A stretch of 64,000 bases of DNA from Antedon mediterranea. Its lineage: Eukaryota > Echinodermata > Crinoidea > Comatulida > Antedonidae. The position numbers and the translations under genes are program-made. The stretch covers positions 23,418,288-23,482,287 of the forward strand of contig NC_092676.1 in the NCBI RefSeq assembly GCF_964355755.1, read 5' to 3'. The notes under the pieces were generated by a model. The model made no database searches. It was not told the origin of the DNA and worked only from the letters and a program-made list of their open reading frames with translations. Positions 12,401 through 24,400 of the stretch are shown here, piece by piece (the first letter of the stretch is position 1; each line of letters begins with the position of its first letter).

Positions 12401-15400
12401 GAAGGCACATACAATACAAACTATCAAATATTTATAACCATTTCTTCTGGTAGAGGCCAATACACAACACCTTTAGCATCCAACAACAAACAACCATTGT
12501 ATGATTGAAACGTAACAGTAAATATGCTTATGTTGGCTTACTACTACTAGCAACTATTTTTTATCAATTTATTTATTGTTTATGTTCGTAACCCTGGTTT
12601 TTTCACTCCCGCATTCATGATGTAAACGAATCAATTCCACTACGTCATGAAATATATGCAGTTTCTATAGTGACGAAAAAAACAATCCACAATGCGTTAC
12701 AACAAAAGGTGTGTCTACTGTGTCGTACTTCAACAAAAATTATTATACGGTTTCTCTTTCTTTAAATTACAGTATATTCTGAATAAATGTAATGTAAGTG
12801 AAATATCTGTATTTAATAATGTAAAACATTGATTCTACTAGTACATATATAGTATAATGGTATTTTAACTAAACAGTTTGCAGAAACAAACCATTTGATC
12901 ACTGGATGAACAGGTCAAATTTTTTGTTAGAATTAGTATATTAAAAGCAACTTAATCAGGAAAAAGCATCAACAATTCAACATTATAATGTAAAAATCAG
13001 TCCAGCTTGTTGGCTGCTACAGATTTTTATTTGCCTTAGTAAATTATTTTTGATGTTTTTTTAAAAATTGAAATAAAGATACCGAGATATATATAAGATA
13101 CTGTAAGTTTCGGAAGATAATTGTTTAGCAACAATATATTAAAATAAATATAATGAACTATGACACAAAAGACGAAAATACAAATTTTTTAATTCAATTG
13201 GCCATATTATGATGATGTCATCTGATTGGCAAAATGTTTACATGAATTTGTATCTACAATCCAATAGCTTCTAGAAAACGTTTTAATCATGATTATCACT
13301 TTTCATTCTGAAGACCTATAACATATTGAAATTTTTAGACATAACGTCATAAAAATGTTAATATGTTTAATTAGTTCGAAAGATAGTTGATTGACCTAGA
13401 TAATATTAAAATCTTGGGGGAAATTGAATACGGATAAGCGAGATGCCCTCTATTGAATGCGATTTCTGCATGAATTCATATCTACAACAAATCTGCTTAC
13501 ATATTTAATTAAAGTTGAGGGGTCACGTGTAGAAAGTTGATTAGAAATTGATGTTGAGCATTTTCAACTTTCAAAGTGTGCGTACGTGCGAAAATACCAA
13601 TGTTCAAAATTTTGCTGATGATATGAAGCATTCATGTGTCCAAATTTCATTTGAAAAAGGCTGTTAGTTTTTAATTTATAGTCAATTTAAGAATTTCAGA
13701 AAATCGTGCATAGTCACGCTACGCGACCATATTTTCATTAAACCAAAGTTTGTTACACAACTACATATACATGTGCATCTGCTGGCCAAGTTACAACATA
13801 ACTGCAATCGTCGTTTTCGCAATCTGCGACGAACAAAAAATGAGCAGAAAAAATTGAATTTTTCTCTCTCTCCCCAGAGAGCGATAGCCGCCTAATAATA
13901 TAAAACTAGAATTTAATTTGACGAATTATAGGTGATCGTTTTGATAATTTTACTGAAATTAAATTATTAAAAACATGCACATACGATCGGAAAATGTTGA
14001 TGTATGCCATCCTTATAATGACCTGATGAATTATAATACAACGCTTATAGTGCTGAGTTGTGCCATTATATGCCATATAGAATGTACAGTATACTTTTTT
14101 TCATTCAAATTCAAATAAACATTTATTTCTTTCATTCATATTGAGTAAAAACATTATAATTTCTGATATTTTATATATAAATATTTTTTTTTTAGAGATA
14201 TAATACAGTAAATCATAATGTATAAAAAGATGATTCAGTTATATACAAAATGAAAGAGGCAAAAAAACCCAAGAAAGTATCGATCAATTGGAAACAAAAA
14301 TCCAATTGAAACTTGTATGTTGGGAAGCCATGTAAGAAGATTATACTTAAATATATAAATGTAAACATATACTATACATACACATATAGATCAACAGACA
14401 CACACACACACACACACACCAACAGTAAAGGAAGCAATTTCAAAAAAGTTTCTAAAGTTAAAAAAATATTACAAAATAGAGAAAACAATTAGTTATAATT
14501 TGAAATAAGATATTCTTTAAGTTTAAAAGAGAACATTTTGCTAGAAGACGATGATGAAATTTCGGGAGGTAGATTATTCAATAGTTTAGAACCACTATAG
14601 CGAATGTTATGTTTCATTTTAGTTAGTTTAGGTTGAGGAAGATGAAGGTCCCGTGATGCTCTTGTGTTATACGAATGGATTTCAGAGTTAGTTAAAAAAT
14701 TACAGGAAAAGTTAGAAGGCAGTTTGGAATTAATATGTTCATAAACGAATTGTATATCTATACAGTGTAGCATAGGTGAAATTGTTGTTGCACACACCAT
14801 GTTCTAATTTTTTTATATGATGGATCAAAATAAATTTTGAAAGATAATGAATTGAGCAAATAAATATAAGAATTGGAAGAAAATTTGGAACATATAGAAG
14901 CGCATTGCACGCTCTTTGAAATTTGTATTTGACTAAAGACATAAAAACTACTTTTTAACTTCAATCAACTGGCCATATGATAACATCACAACATCCGATA
15001 GGCCTAATTTTTATATGAATTCATATCTATATTTCATCAACTTCCATAAGTTATAATCTGCAAGAAGGTCACCTTTAATGCTGAAGAGCTGTAAGATATT
15101 CAAATATATGGTGTAGGTGAAATTACACGACCTACGTTATTCTAATTTTTACGCCTGATGACGTCATCAAAATGAAAATTCTGACACTAACTCATAAGAG
15201 AGATAATTAATTAAGTTTTGCGTCAGGGAGTTGAGTTATTAGATGTTTTCCCCTACTCTGACGTAATTTGTACTTTATACTAAGTACATTGAGAATTAGA
15301 ATCCTAGTTCTGGTGGTGGAACAAGTCTTCTCGGATAAGTATCTATTTTTATTTCATCGTTTTTGTTTTTATTTATTATTTTATGTAGTAAATTGTATTA

Positions 15401-18400
15401 GTTTAAATGTATGTGTATTGTTTCTGGGGTCTTTCTCGAGACAAGAAACTTGTTTTCTTCTAGAGAAGACCCCAAATGATGGCTCATTACTATGTTTTCA
15501 TTTATGTACTACCTATAATTATATTATACTGTATAATGCCATTGTTGATTAAATAAATGTTTTCTGAACTTGAACTGATATAAGGACTATAAACCGCAAT
15601 TATAACCTGTGTGCACTTTAAAGAACCCAGTTCATTATTCGAAAAGAGTAGGGGGTTACCCCGGTGAACTGGTTCATAAAATAGCCCCTGTATCAGGTGG
15701 ATTAACACCTATCTGATAGGACATAAATAACCGAGATGCGCTCTGTTAAATGTGATAAACCTCACAATATTTTGTAGTACGTCAATTGTGTAAATGATTT
15801 CATATCTACAACTTAATGTCTTCAATAAGTTAAAGAAATTGGATGTCATCGTGCATTCTGAAGAATTGTTTTCATTTTAAAAATTCCTTATTTTTACCAT
15901 TTTTAGCACTTTTGTGCAATTATTGTGTGCATTTTGTCACATGCTCATATAGTGTTATTTTAATTCAGAATGGACTCAAATTTTGTGAAAGGATGATGAG
16001 TAAAAAAATTTGTTTTGTTACGCTTTTTAAGTATCGCGTATGCAGTAACGTGTTTTTGCGCAGTAATTTTTTTTAACATGCAAACGGGCTAATTCATGCT
16101 CTAATTTGATCAAAACTTTGAGCTTTTTAAATAATAATGAATTGTATTGATTATGCATTGAAATGAAAAAATGCTTCATGTGAAATATATTGAGTTTTCT
16201 ATTCAATGAGACAGATCAAAGTTGAAGGACAGAATAGTTTAACTTTAATGAAAACATTTTCCCAATTAAATTCTTGTGCAATCACCATTTGTATATTATT
16301 ATTAAATGTAACTTTTTTTTCTTTACAATTCAAGAAAATGTCATCGAAATTGGACTCAGCATATCTTACTTTACTTTCTGATTTAAGCAATTTATATAGA
16401 GGTGAAAAATTGTATTGGCTCAGACACCTTCTAAATGATCACTGTTCTGGAAGCAAGTTAAGCAAAAAAGACCTTACAGGACAAGACTTGTTTAATGAAC
16501 TCAACGACAAAGGTTATATTTCCCAGAAACCTGCAGATGTGGATATTCTTTTGAACATTGCTAATATAACAAATGAGACGGTGGCCATAGACTTGATAAC
16601 AAAATATAAAGAAACGCATCAAAGTAGCAACGAAAACTACACATACACCAAGGGCAAACCAATAACAGCACGTCGCAAACAAGTTTTTAAAGCTTTAATA
16701 GAAAACACAAAACCATCATCAGAAATAGCTGCCCACTATCAAATAGAAACAGATAACGTTTGGAATCTGATATTCAAGCTGGAAAGAGACAAACGTTTGG
16801 ATGACAAATCATATTTTATAAGGATTTTTGACGAAAACGCAAGGAGTTTGTTATTGTGTATGTAAACACATTTTTAGATTTGATAATGATAATGTATGTT
16901 TCGTTTCGTTTATTTATTTTTTCCACTCACTTATATATATATATATATATCATTTACATTTACATAACATAACATATATTAAATGTGGGTGGATGGAAGT
17001 CACAGTAAGTTCACTGAACTTTAAGTCGTGACTCCCGTATGCCTAAGTATACTAACATTGCTACAGAGTAGACTAAAATATGAATATATAATAGTGAAAG
17101 TACATAAAATAAAGAAATAAAAAAAAATTTAAATTATAGGAGTTAAGATAAACCAGGCAATTATATAATATATGATAAAAGGGATAATGATAACAATTAG
17201 AGTACAATATGAAATATAATTAAATATGGTATAATAACAAGTATAACGATACAATGTAGCGGAGATTATTGAATACCAGGGTGAAGGATTTAATGCCATG
17301 TATCACCACCAAATAAATAAGGATAAAAGATCGGCGAAAATTTATGTAGCATATTCTGACACCATTTTGTGTTTGAAATTAGATTTAAAACTAGAAAAGG
17401 AAGATTTCTGTTTAAGTTCATTTGAGAGTGAAGTCCAAAGTTTGGGACCAAAATAATACATAGAAAATCGTCGAGCCTTAACATTTAAATTATCAAGGAT
17501 ATAATTGTTAACAGAGGATCGGGTTTTATAGGAATGGCGTTCGTCAATTCTTGTAAATAAAGCATTAAAATGTGAAGGCAGTAAATTGTTAGATAAACGG
17601 TACATAAATGAGGCAACTTGTAATTTATTTAAATCATAAATGTTTAAAACGTTAAATCTTTTAAAAAGTAATTTTGTATGGGCTCTAAATGATTCTCCCG
17701 CGCAAATCCGAAGTGCACGTTTTTGTAGTTTAAAAAGGCGGTCAATTTGAGTTTTCTCTAGACTTGTCCAGGGGCATAACGTATTAAATTTGTAAAACAG
17801 AAAATCCAAGCTGATATGGGCAGGATAACATTACATTTTAATTTCCAAAGTTTTTTTAAAGTTTCTGAATGCTTGATTTATTTGTTCTTTTATGGTTCAG
17901 GCAAAACTGATGACATTGACAGACAAGATGCTTCAACAAGTACAGAAGCAACACAAGGATCAAAAACCAACACTCATTCAATGGTATGAAATTTGTTCAT
18001 AAGTCTGAGTAGTGTTTACTCAAGAATATACAAAGTTACACTAAGGCAATCAAACAAAAGGACACTACGCTTTCCTAGATCAAACAGAAAGATTTGGCGG
18101 CGGATATGATTATGCCTCGCCCCTACATGCTTGATTTATTGGCTTTCATAACATTTTATGACATGAATAGTAGTACCAAAACAGTACCATCCATATTAAA
18201 TCTGTATGTTATATTTACCTTGATTTAATTAAAAGCCCTTCCCACTTTAAAAATAAATTAATCAATGCTAGAATTAACAAGAATGTATGAGAGGCACTTT
18301 TTTGGGGAAATAACAATAAAATGAGTATACACATCATCTTCACATTTATGTATTTTAATGTCAACATTTTAAAAATGAAATTTAACGGTACACATAATTT

Positions 18401-21400
18401 CAATTAACAAAAAAAAAACCTATAAAAAACTGTTAAATCTGATATACTGTGTCTACTTCGATTAACTAAATTTTAAAAATTAAACTATTTAAACTTAATT
18501 TTTTCGTTAAAAATCAGACATAGCACCTTTTATAGTACCAAAATACAATTAAATAGCAATAAAAAAATTCAAGGTATAGTGTACAGTACATAGCCTAGAA
18601 TTTGACGACTTCACATGAATTCGTCAAAGCCTAATCAAAGATCAAAGTTAGTTACGATAGCCTACAGTATCGTGGCAAGCGAGCTCAGCGTCCAGTTGTT
18701 TGATTGCCTTGGTTACACATGGAGCTTTTTTTGGCACTGCATTTTCGGCTGGGGGCCAAGGTAACCAAAGCTACTGTATGTGCAAAGAAAGAATAATGAT
18801 AAAAAGTTGAACTCGGCACTCTCTATAGGATTAATGGTTTCTGCTCAAAAGATTTTTTACAAACAATTTGTTGTTTATAATCAAGGTCAATTCATTTTAA
18901 TGTTAATTGTTTTGAGAAAATTACACCTCTAGATGGCATGAGATTGCACTCATAATCTACACTACAGCAAGTACATATATTAGAAATTATAGGGTTTTGT
19001 GTCAAAAGGTGAGCCTGGGGGACCAGTTGCTTTTAAAAATAGATGGAAGGAACATTCTCCTTGTTCCTCGTTGGGAATAACAGATACCACTCTGTTTACC
19101 TGCAATTATACCTACATTTTTGCTGAATAAAATTTCTTTATTTCCAGGTAACAATTCAAAAAGTGAAAATGATGTGCCAAGACCATCCAGATAACATAGC
19201 AGACCAGCATTGTAAAAAATGTAACAAAGACAGATGTGAAGAATGTGATGAAAGTTGTGTCTTAGAAAAGCATGAATTACAACCAACGAGGTTACTTTTA
19301 CCTGTACAGGAAATAGTAAATACTATGCCAGTCTATTATCTAGTATTTTTTCAAACGTTCTGTGATGTTCTTTCAACCAAATCTCTTTCAGTAAAAATGA
19401 ATGTTTGAGTAATAATATATCAAATATAATTGGCTATACGGTTGATCAATTTACACCGAAGAGTGTAGTATTTAAATTGCAAAGAGAATTATGATTTTAA
19501 ATAATGTAATTATAATATGTACATTTTTGTATCTTTGATGTCTGTAGTAATAAAAATTGAAATATGCAATACTTAAAACTATAGATTTTAATGCTTTTAT
19601 TTTAATATTATTTTTATAATACTATTTTAACAGTAAAGTAAGTTCGTTCCGAGGTCTTCTTGCAATTTCAACTTTTCTTACCCCATCAGTACAGTGCTGA
19701 TATCATCTTACTAATTCTGAGTAAAACCATGATGCTGATGGACAATGCATAAAATATAAATACGTAAATTATATCTAGTAGTTTTGTTAAAGTCTAATGA
19801 ATCAGACAGGCACCATACAGTTAGTGAATCTGTGATATCCGCCTGTAACTTGTTTTGAGAAAATTACACCTCTAGATGGCATGAGAATGCACTCATAATC
19901 AACACTACAGCAAGTACATATATTAGAAATTATAGGGTTTTGTGTCAAAAGGTGAGCCTAGGGGACCAGTTGCTTTTAAAAATAGGTGGAGGGAACATTC
20001 TCCTTGTTCCTCGTTGGCAATAACAGATACCACTCTGTTTACCTGCAATTATACCTACATTTTTGCTGAATAAAATAAAACTTCTTTATTTCCAGGTAAC
20101 AATTCAAGAAGTGAAAATGATGTGCCAAGACCATCCAGATAACATAGCAGACCAGCATTGTAAAAATTGTAACAAAGACATATGTGAAAAATGTGATGAA
20201 AGTTGTGTCTTAGAAAAGCATGATTTACAACCGAGGTTACTTTTACTAAGAGAACATGGTTCAGATAGACAGTTCATTTTCAAATTATCTGATTTAGTAA
20301 AAGGTATGAAAAGGCCGGAATATTTAAAACTTAAAAATGATGTGGACAATTTAAAAAAAATAGTGGAAGAATTAACTAAGAATTCAACTGAAAATATCAT
20401 CATGAACCTAGTACTACAAATTTGTAATGTTATTTATACAATTTGTTTATATAGCTATAAAATTGTACTCAGTCCGATTAAATATTTCTTGTAAATATAT
20501 ATGGCCGATATGTTTTACCTGCATAACCCAACAGGTATTTGTCTACAATGTCATTTTTTGTTAATCGCCAGTACTGGTTATCTTTATATCTATCATATCA
20601 TATGGACAAAAGAGTTAAGTATTGGAGTTAAACTGATGTAAGTTTTCATGTGAAAATTTAACTCTCTAATTCTTCCATATCATTAAGTCAAATAAAACTC
20701 TGATTTACCTACAACAGGTTTCAGAGAAGTACATCCGCAAGTGATAGAAATGATAGCTAGAGGTGAATAATGAGAGAGAGAGCCCAATGCCTATAGTTTT
20801 AACCAGAAACTCAAAATAGGAAACAAATATTTGTTTATGTTATCAAACATTACCTACTGTTCTAAAGTAAACTTGTATTCAATCAGCAATTCAAATGTCA
20901 AAATGTCACTCGAGTTCTGAAGTTACAGACGGCCCACTCTAGAGTTGTGACATCCTGTACGGGAAATAGTAAATACTATGCCAGTCTATTATCTAGTATT
21001 TTTTCAAACGTTCTGTGATGTTCTTTCAACCAAATCTCTTTCAGTAAAAATGAATGTTTGAGTAAATTAATAATATAAACATCAAATATAATTGGCTATA
21101 CAGTTGATCAATTTACACCAAAGAGTGTAGTATTTAAATTGCAAAGAGAATTATGGTTTTAAATAATGTAATTATAATATGGACATTTTTGTATCTTTGA
21201 TGTCTGTAGTAATAAAAATTGAAATATGCAATACTTAAAACTATAGATGTTAATGCTTTTATTGGTTATCCGCACTTGGATCTTTTTTTTTTTTTTTTCC
21301 TATATTCTTCTTTCTTTCCACAAATTTTGTTCGCAGCGTATCTCTAATTCTGGCTAACAAATGATTGTATAACAAAAGATTGCCCTGTAGCTGTAGATGT

Positions 21401-24400
21401 GCAAGAAACTTTTTTTTTCAAATTTCGAGTCGCGCAGCGTAAGTTACGCGCGATTTTGTGAATTTCAATGATTGATCATAGAATAAAAACTAAAAGTCGT
21501 TTTGTATTGAAACTTGGTGAAAATTGAAGTCTTATAATGCGCAAACTTTCTATGGATTAAAAATGGCATGTTTCACAAAAAGGCACGCGCATTTAAAATT
21601 TCAAAATGCGAAAAATCAATTTCTAATCAACTTTCTACGTGTTTCATGTCATTTTAAGCATTTCAAAAATTCCCACGCGTGCGCAATTTTTTTACGCGCG
21701 CGTGCGCACGTAGCGCAAAAGCATCTTTTTTTTGCTTGATTTTTGTTTTTTCAGCCTTTTCTAGTAAATTTACCAATTTTCAATCAATTTCGATTTAAAA
21801 TCACGTCATACGAGCACGTAGAATTGGACAATTTGCGCACGTTTTTTATGAAAAAGTTCAAAAATTCGTCAAAATTATGCCTTTTTTAAAACATAGATGA
21901 ACTTTTTTTAAATAACATATTCTGGAAGTTGATGAGTTGTAGATATCGAATCATGCATGAATATGGCTAACCGGACATTGTGACGTCATCGTATGGCCAC
22001 TCGAATATAAAATATTGGATTTTTGTCTCTTTCGTTATAGCTCATCATATTTAATAGAGCGCATCTCTACTTATCCGTATTCCATTTCCTCCTATTTTCT
22101 TATATTGTCTAGGTCAATTAATTATCTTTCGCATGATTCACCATTTTTAAAATTGTGATGACGTTATCATGTCCAAAAGCGTTAAAAACTTTGGTCACTT
22201 ATTTTCACCTATTCTGCACTGTATGTAGTACGTATACAGTACATAGTGTTATACCGTATATACTCAGACGTGACACAAAATAGAGAGCGCACTAACATTT
22301 TTTCAATGGCATAATCGTTTTTCTGCGCGCAATATTCTAACGTATGACGTGCACGTGGCTTTTGCACTGCGGATAACCTAACTCGTCCGTAGTGACGAGT
22401 TCAAATATAGTTTTAATATTATTTTTATAATACTATCTTAACAGTAAAGTAAGTTCATTCCGAGGCCTTCTTGCAATTTCAACTTTTGTTACCCCATCAG
22501 TACAGTGTTGATATCATCTTACTAATTCTGATGGACAATGCATAAAATATAAATATGTAAATTATATCTAGTAGTTTTGTTAAAGTCTAATGAATCAGAA
22601 AGGCACCATACAGTTAGTGAATCTGTGATATCCGCCTGTAACATGGTGGGACCAAACCCCATTAGTCACACAGGCTATTCGCCTCTTACTCTCCCCGATG
22701 CCTACTTAACTTGGAACATTACATTCCTAAGGTGGGTCTTCCAAGGAAAGTCAATCAGGATGTGGTACCATTTAATTAGTCATCCTTCCTGTCCCCTTAA
22801 TACAAATATATGTTTTGTAGTTAAGTTAGTTAGTTCGGGTATTGATTCTTGAGACTATAACATCAGTCAGAATCACTACATTTTAACATTGTTTTATAAT
22901 CTTGCTGTGGATTGAATAAATATTATATTTTGTACATTGAATAATTTTGTGCCATCATTATTGTCTTGGCCCTCGACACGACTATAGTTACTTCACTTTT
23001 TTCTTACACATAATTTGCTATGGTGCGGCATAGATACATACATCGGATTGGAAAAAACCATTTTATTAAATTATATACGTTGGTAATTGCGTACAAGCTG
23101 TCAAGCGAATTGTCAACCATAGTACGTGTGACGAACATCTAAATAGGTTAACGCATGCACACAGATTACTAATTTAATGGGAAAATTTGTAAACAATCTG
23201 TGTTATACCTACCGGTATACATTGAGACCCTGCAAACAAGGTAAAGGAAATCGAAAATTCACTGGAAGTGGCGCGACCCTAAAGATAGATTAGCTAGCCT
23301 ATTTTAGAAACGATGTTGGCCTAGTGTAGTAAAAGAACATTTTCTGCTGGCCAGGCCAAGGCCTATTTCTAGTTTGAAAAGGCAACCTCAAGGAAAGAAG
23401 GGTTTGTTCAAAGCCCACGAACCTCTCATGGTTATAGTGAACAGTGAATGCACTTTGCGCTGTACTGAACACTATATAAATGTAGTAATAAGACTTATTC
23501 TAAGTCTACCAATTTTTTTTTTTAGGTGAAAATGAGAAAGTTACATATTGGAACCAAAAGTATACAAAATTCTGCTATGAACAATAATTGATCTCCTGTG
23601 AAAACCAACAAGGTATTTTTAATTTGCTTTCTCTTTTTATACACATAAAAATAACAATTTACGTCAAACAATTATAGTTACAGTACGCCAACGATCATAA
23701 GCCAGCCTATAATAGAGTAGGCTTACTAGACATTATATTAATTGGTCTAAAGAAAAAATATTGCCATTCTAACATAACCAAATGGATAAAACTAGTATCG
23801 GTCTAGCTGTTTCATACAGTACAGTAGTAAATTTCTGATGCCAGAAAAAAAGTATAAAAAAAAACACAAACCTTCTCTTTCCTCCTTTAACTTTGACTTG
23901 ACAGATGCAATTGCATTTTCCTTTGCCTCTTCTTTAGTGAGCTCTATTTGTCTTTCTTTGTGTGCTTTCATTCTTGATTTTATCAGTTCATTAATATCTA
24001 AAACCTAAATGAATTGAAAAAAATGTATTTTAATAATATAGTATCAGAGGTCCCAAGTTAAAAAAACGAAATTTTGGTTTAAAATCTCGAGCGTACGTCA
24101 TCTGGAGATATCCAATACCAAATTGGCTACATGCCTATGTTCGGTAATGCCAGACACCTTTTTCAAGCATACAGTAGTATAGCCTAGCCACCAAGGCCTA
24201 CGATAATTTTGTTAATAAAGTAGACTTTTTCTTCACTAAATAGTGTTTCACTGCGGTTTGCATGCAAAAATCAAGTTTTCACCTTGTAGTGGATGAATAC
24301 TGCCCAACTCTTATTGATGCATTGTTGTTGCATGTGACACATCAATACAACAATGTGTGCTTGGCTTGGCAGTTGATAGATGGCTGTTAATTCATGAAAC

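Larger units (their letters stand above)
18907..19849. repeat. Tandem duplication unit A around exon 3A
   Basis: Runs from 'ttgttttgagaaaattacac' to 'gatatccgcctgtaac' and is repeated from 19850. Compared with unit B it lacks about 700 bp (equivalent to 20255-20955), which removed the second half of the coding exon. Confidence 0.85.
19850..22642. repeat. Tandem duplication unit B around exon 3B
   Basis: Same start word as unit A. It keeps the full coding exon and its 3' region, then carries a 1.15-kb transposon at 21264-22412 before rejoining the unit A sequence and ending at 'gatatccgcctgtaac'. Confidence 0.85.

Noticed and set aside
16206-16337. In-frame upstream extension of the DED/B-box exon 1
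   Set aside because: Hydrophobic low-complexity translation ending in a T-rich acceptor-like tract directly before ATG 16338; more likely 5' UTR or intron.
22577-22852. 91-residue open frame
   Set aside because: Crosses the duplication end into an LTR-like sequence; no protein features.
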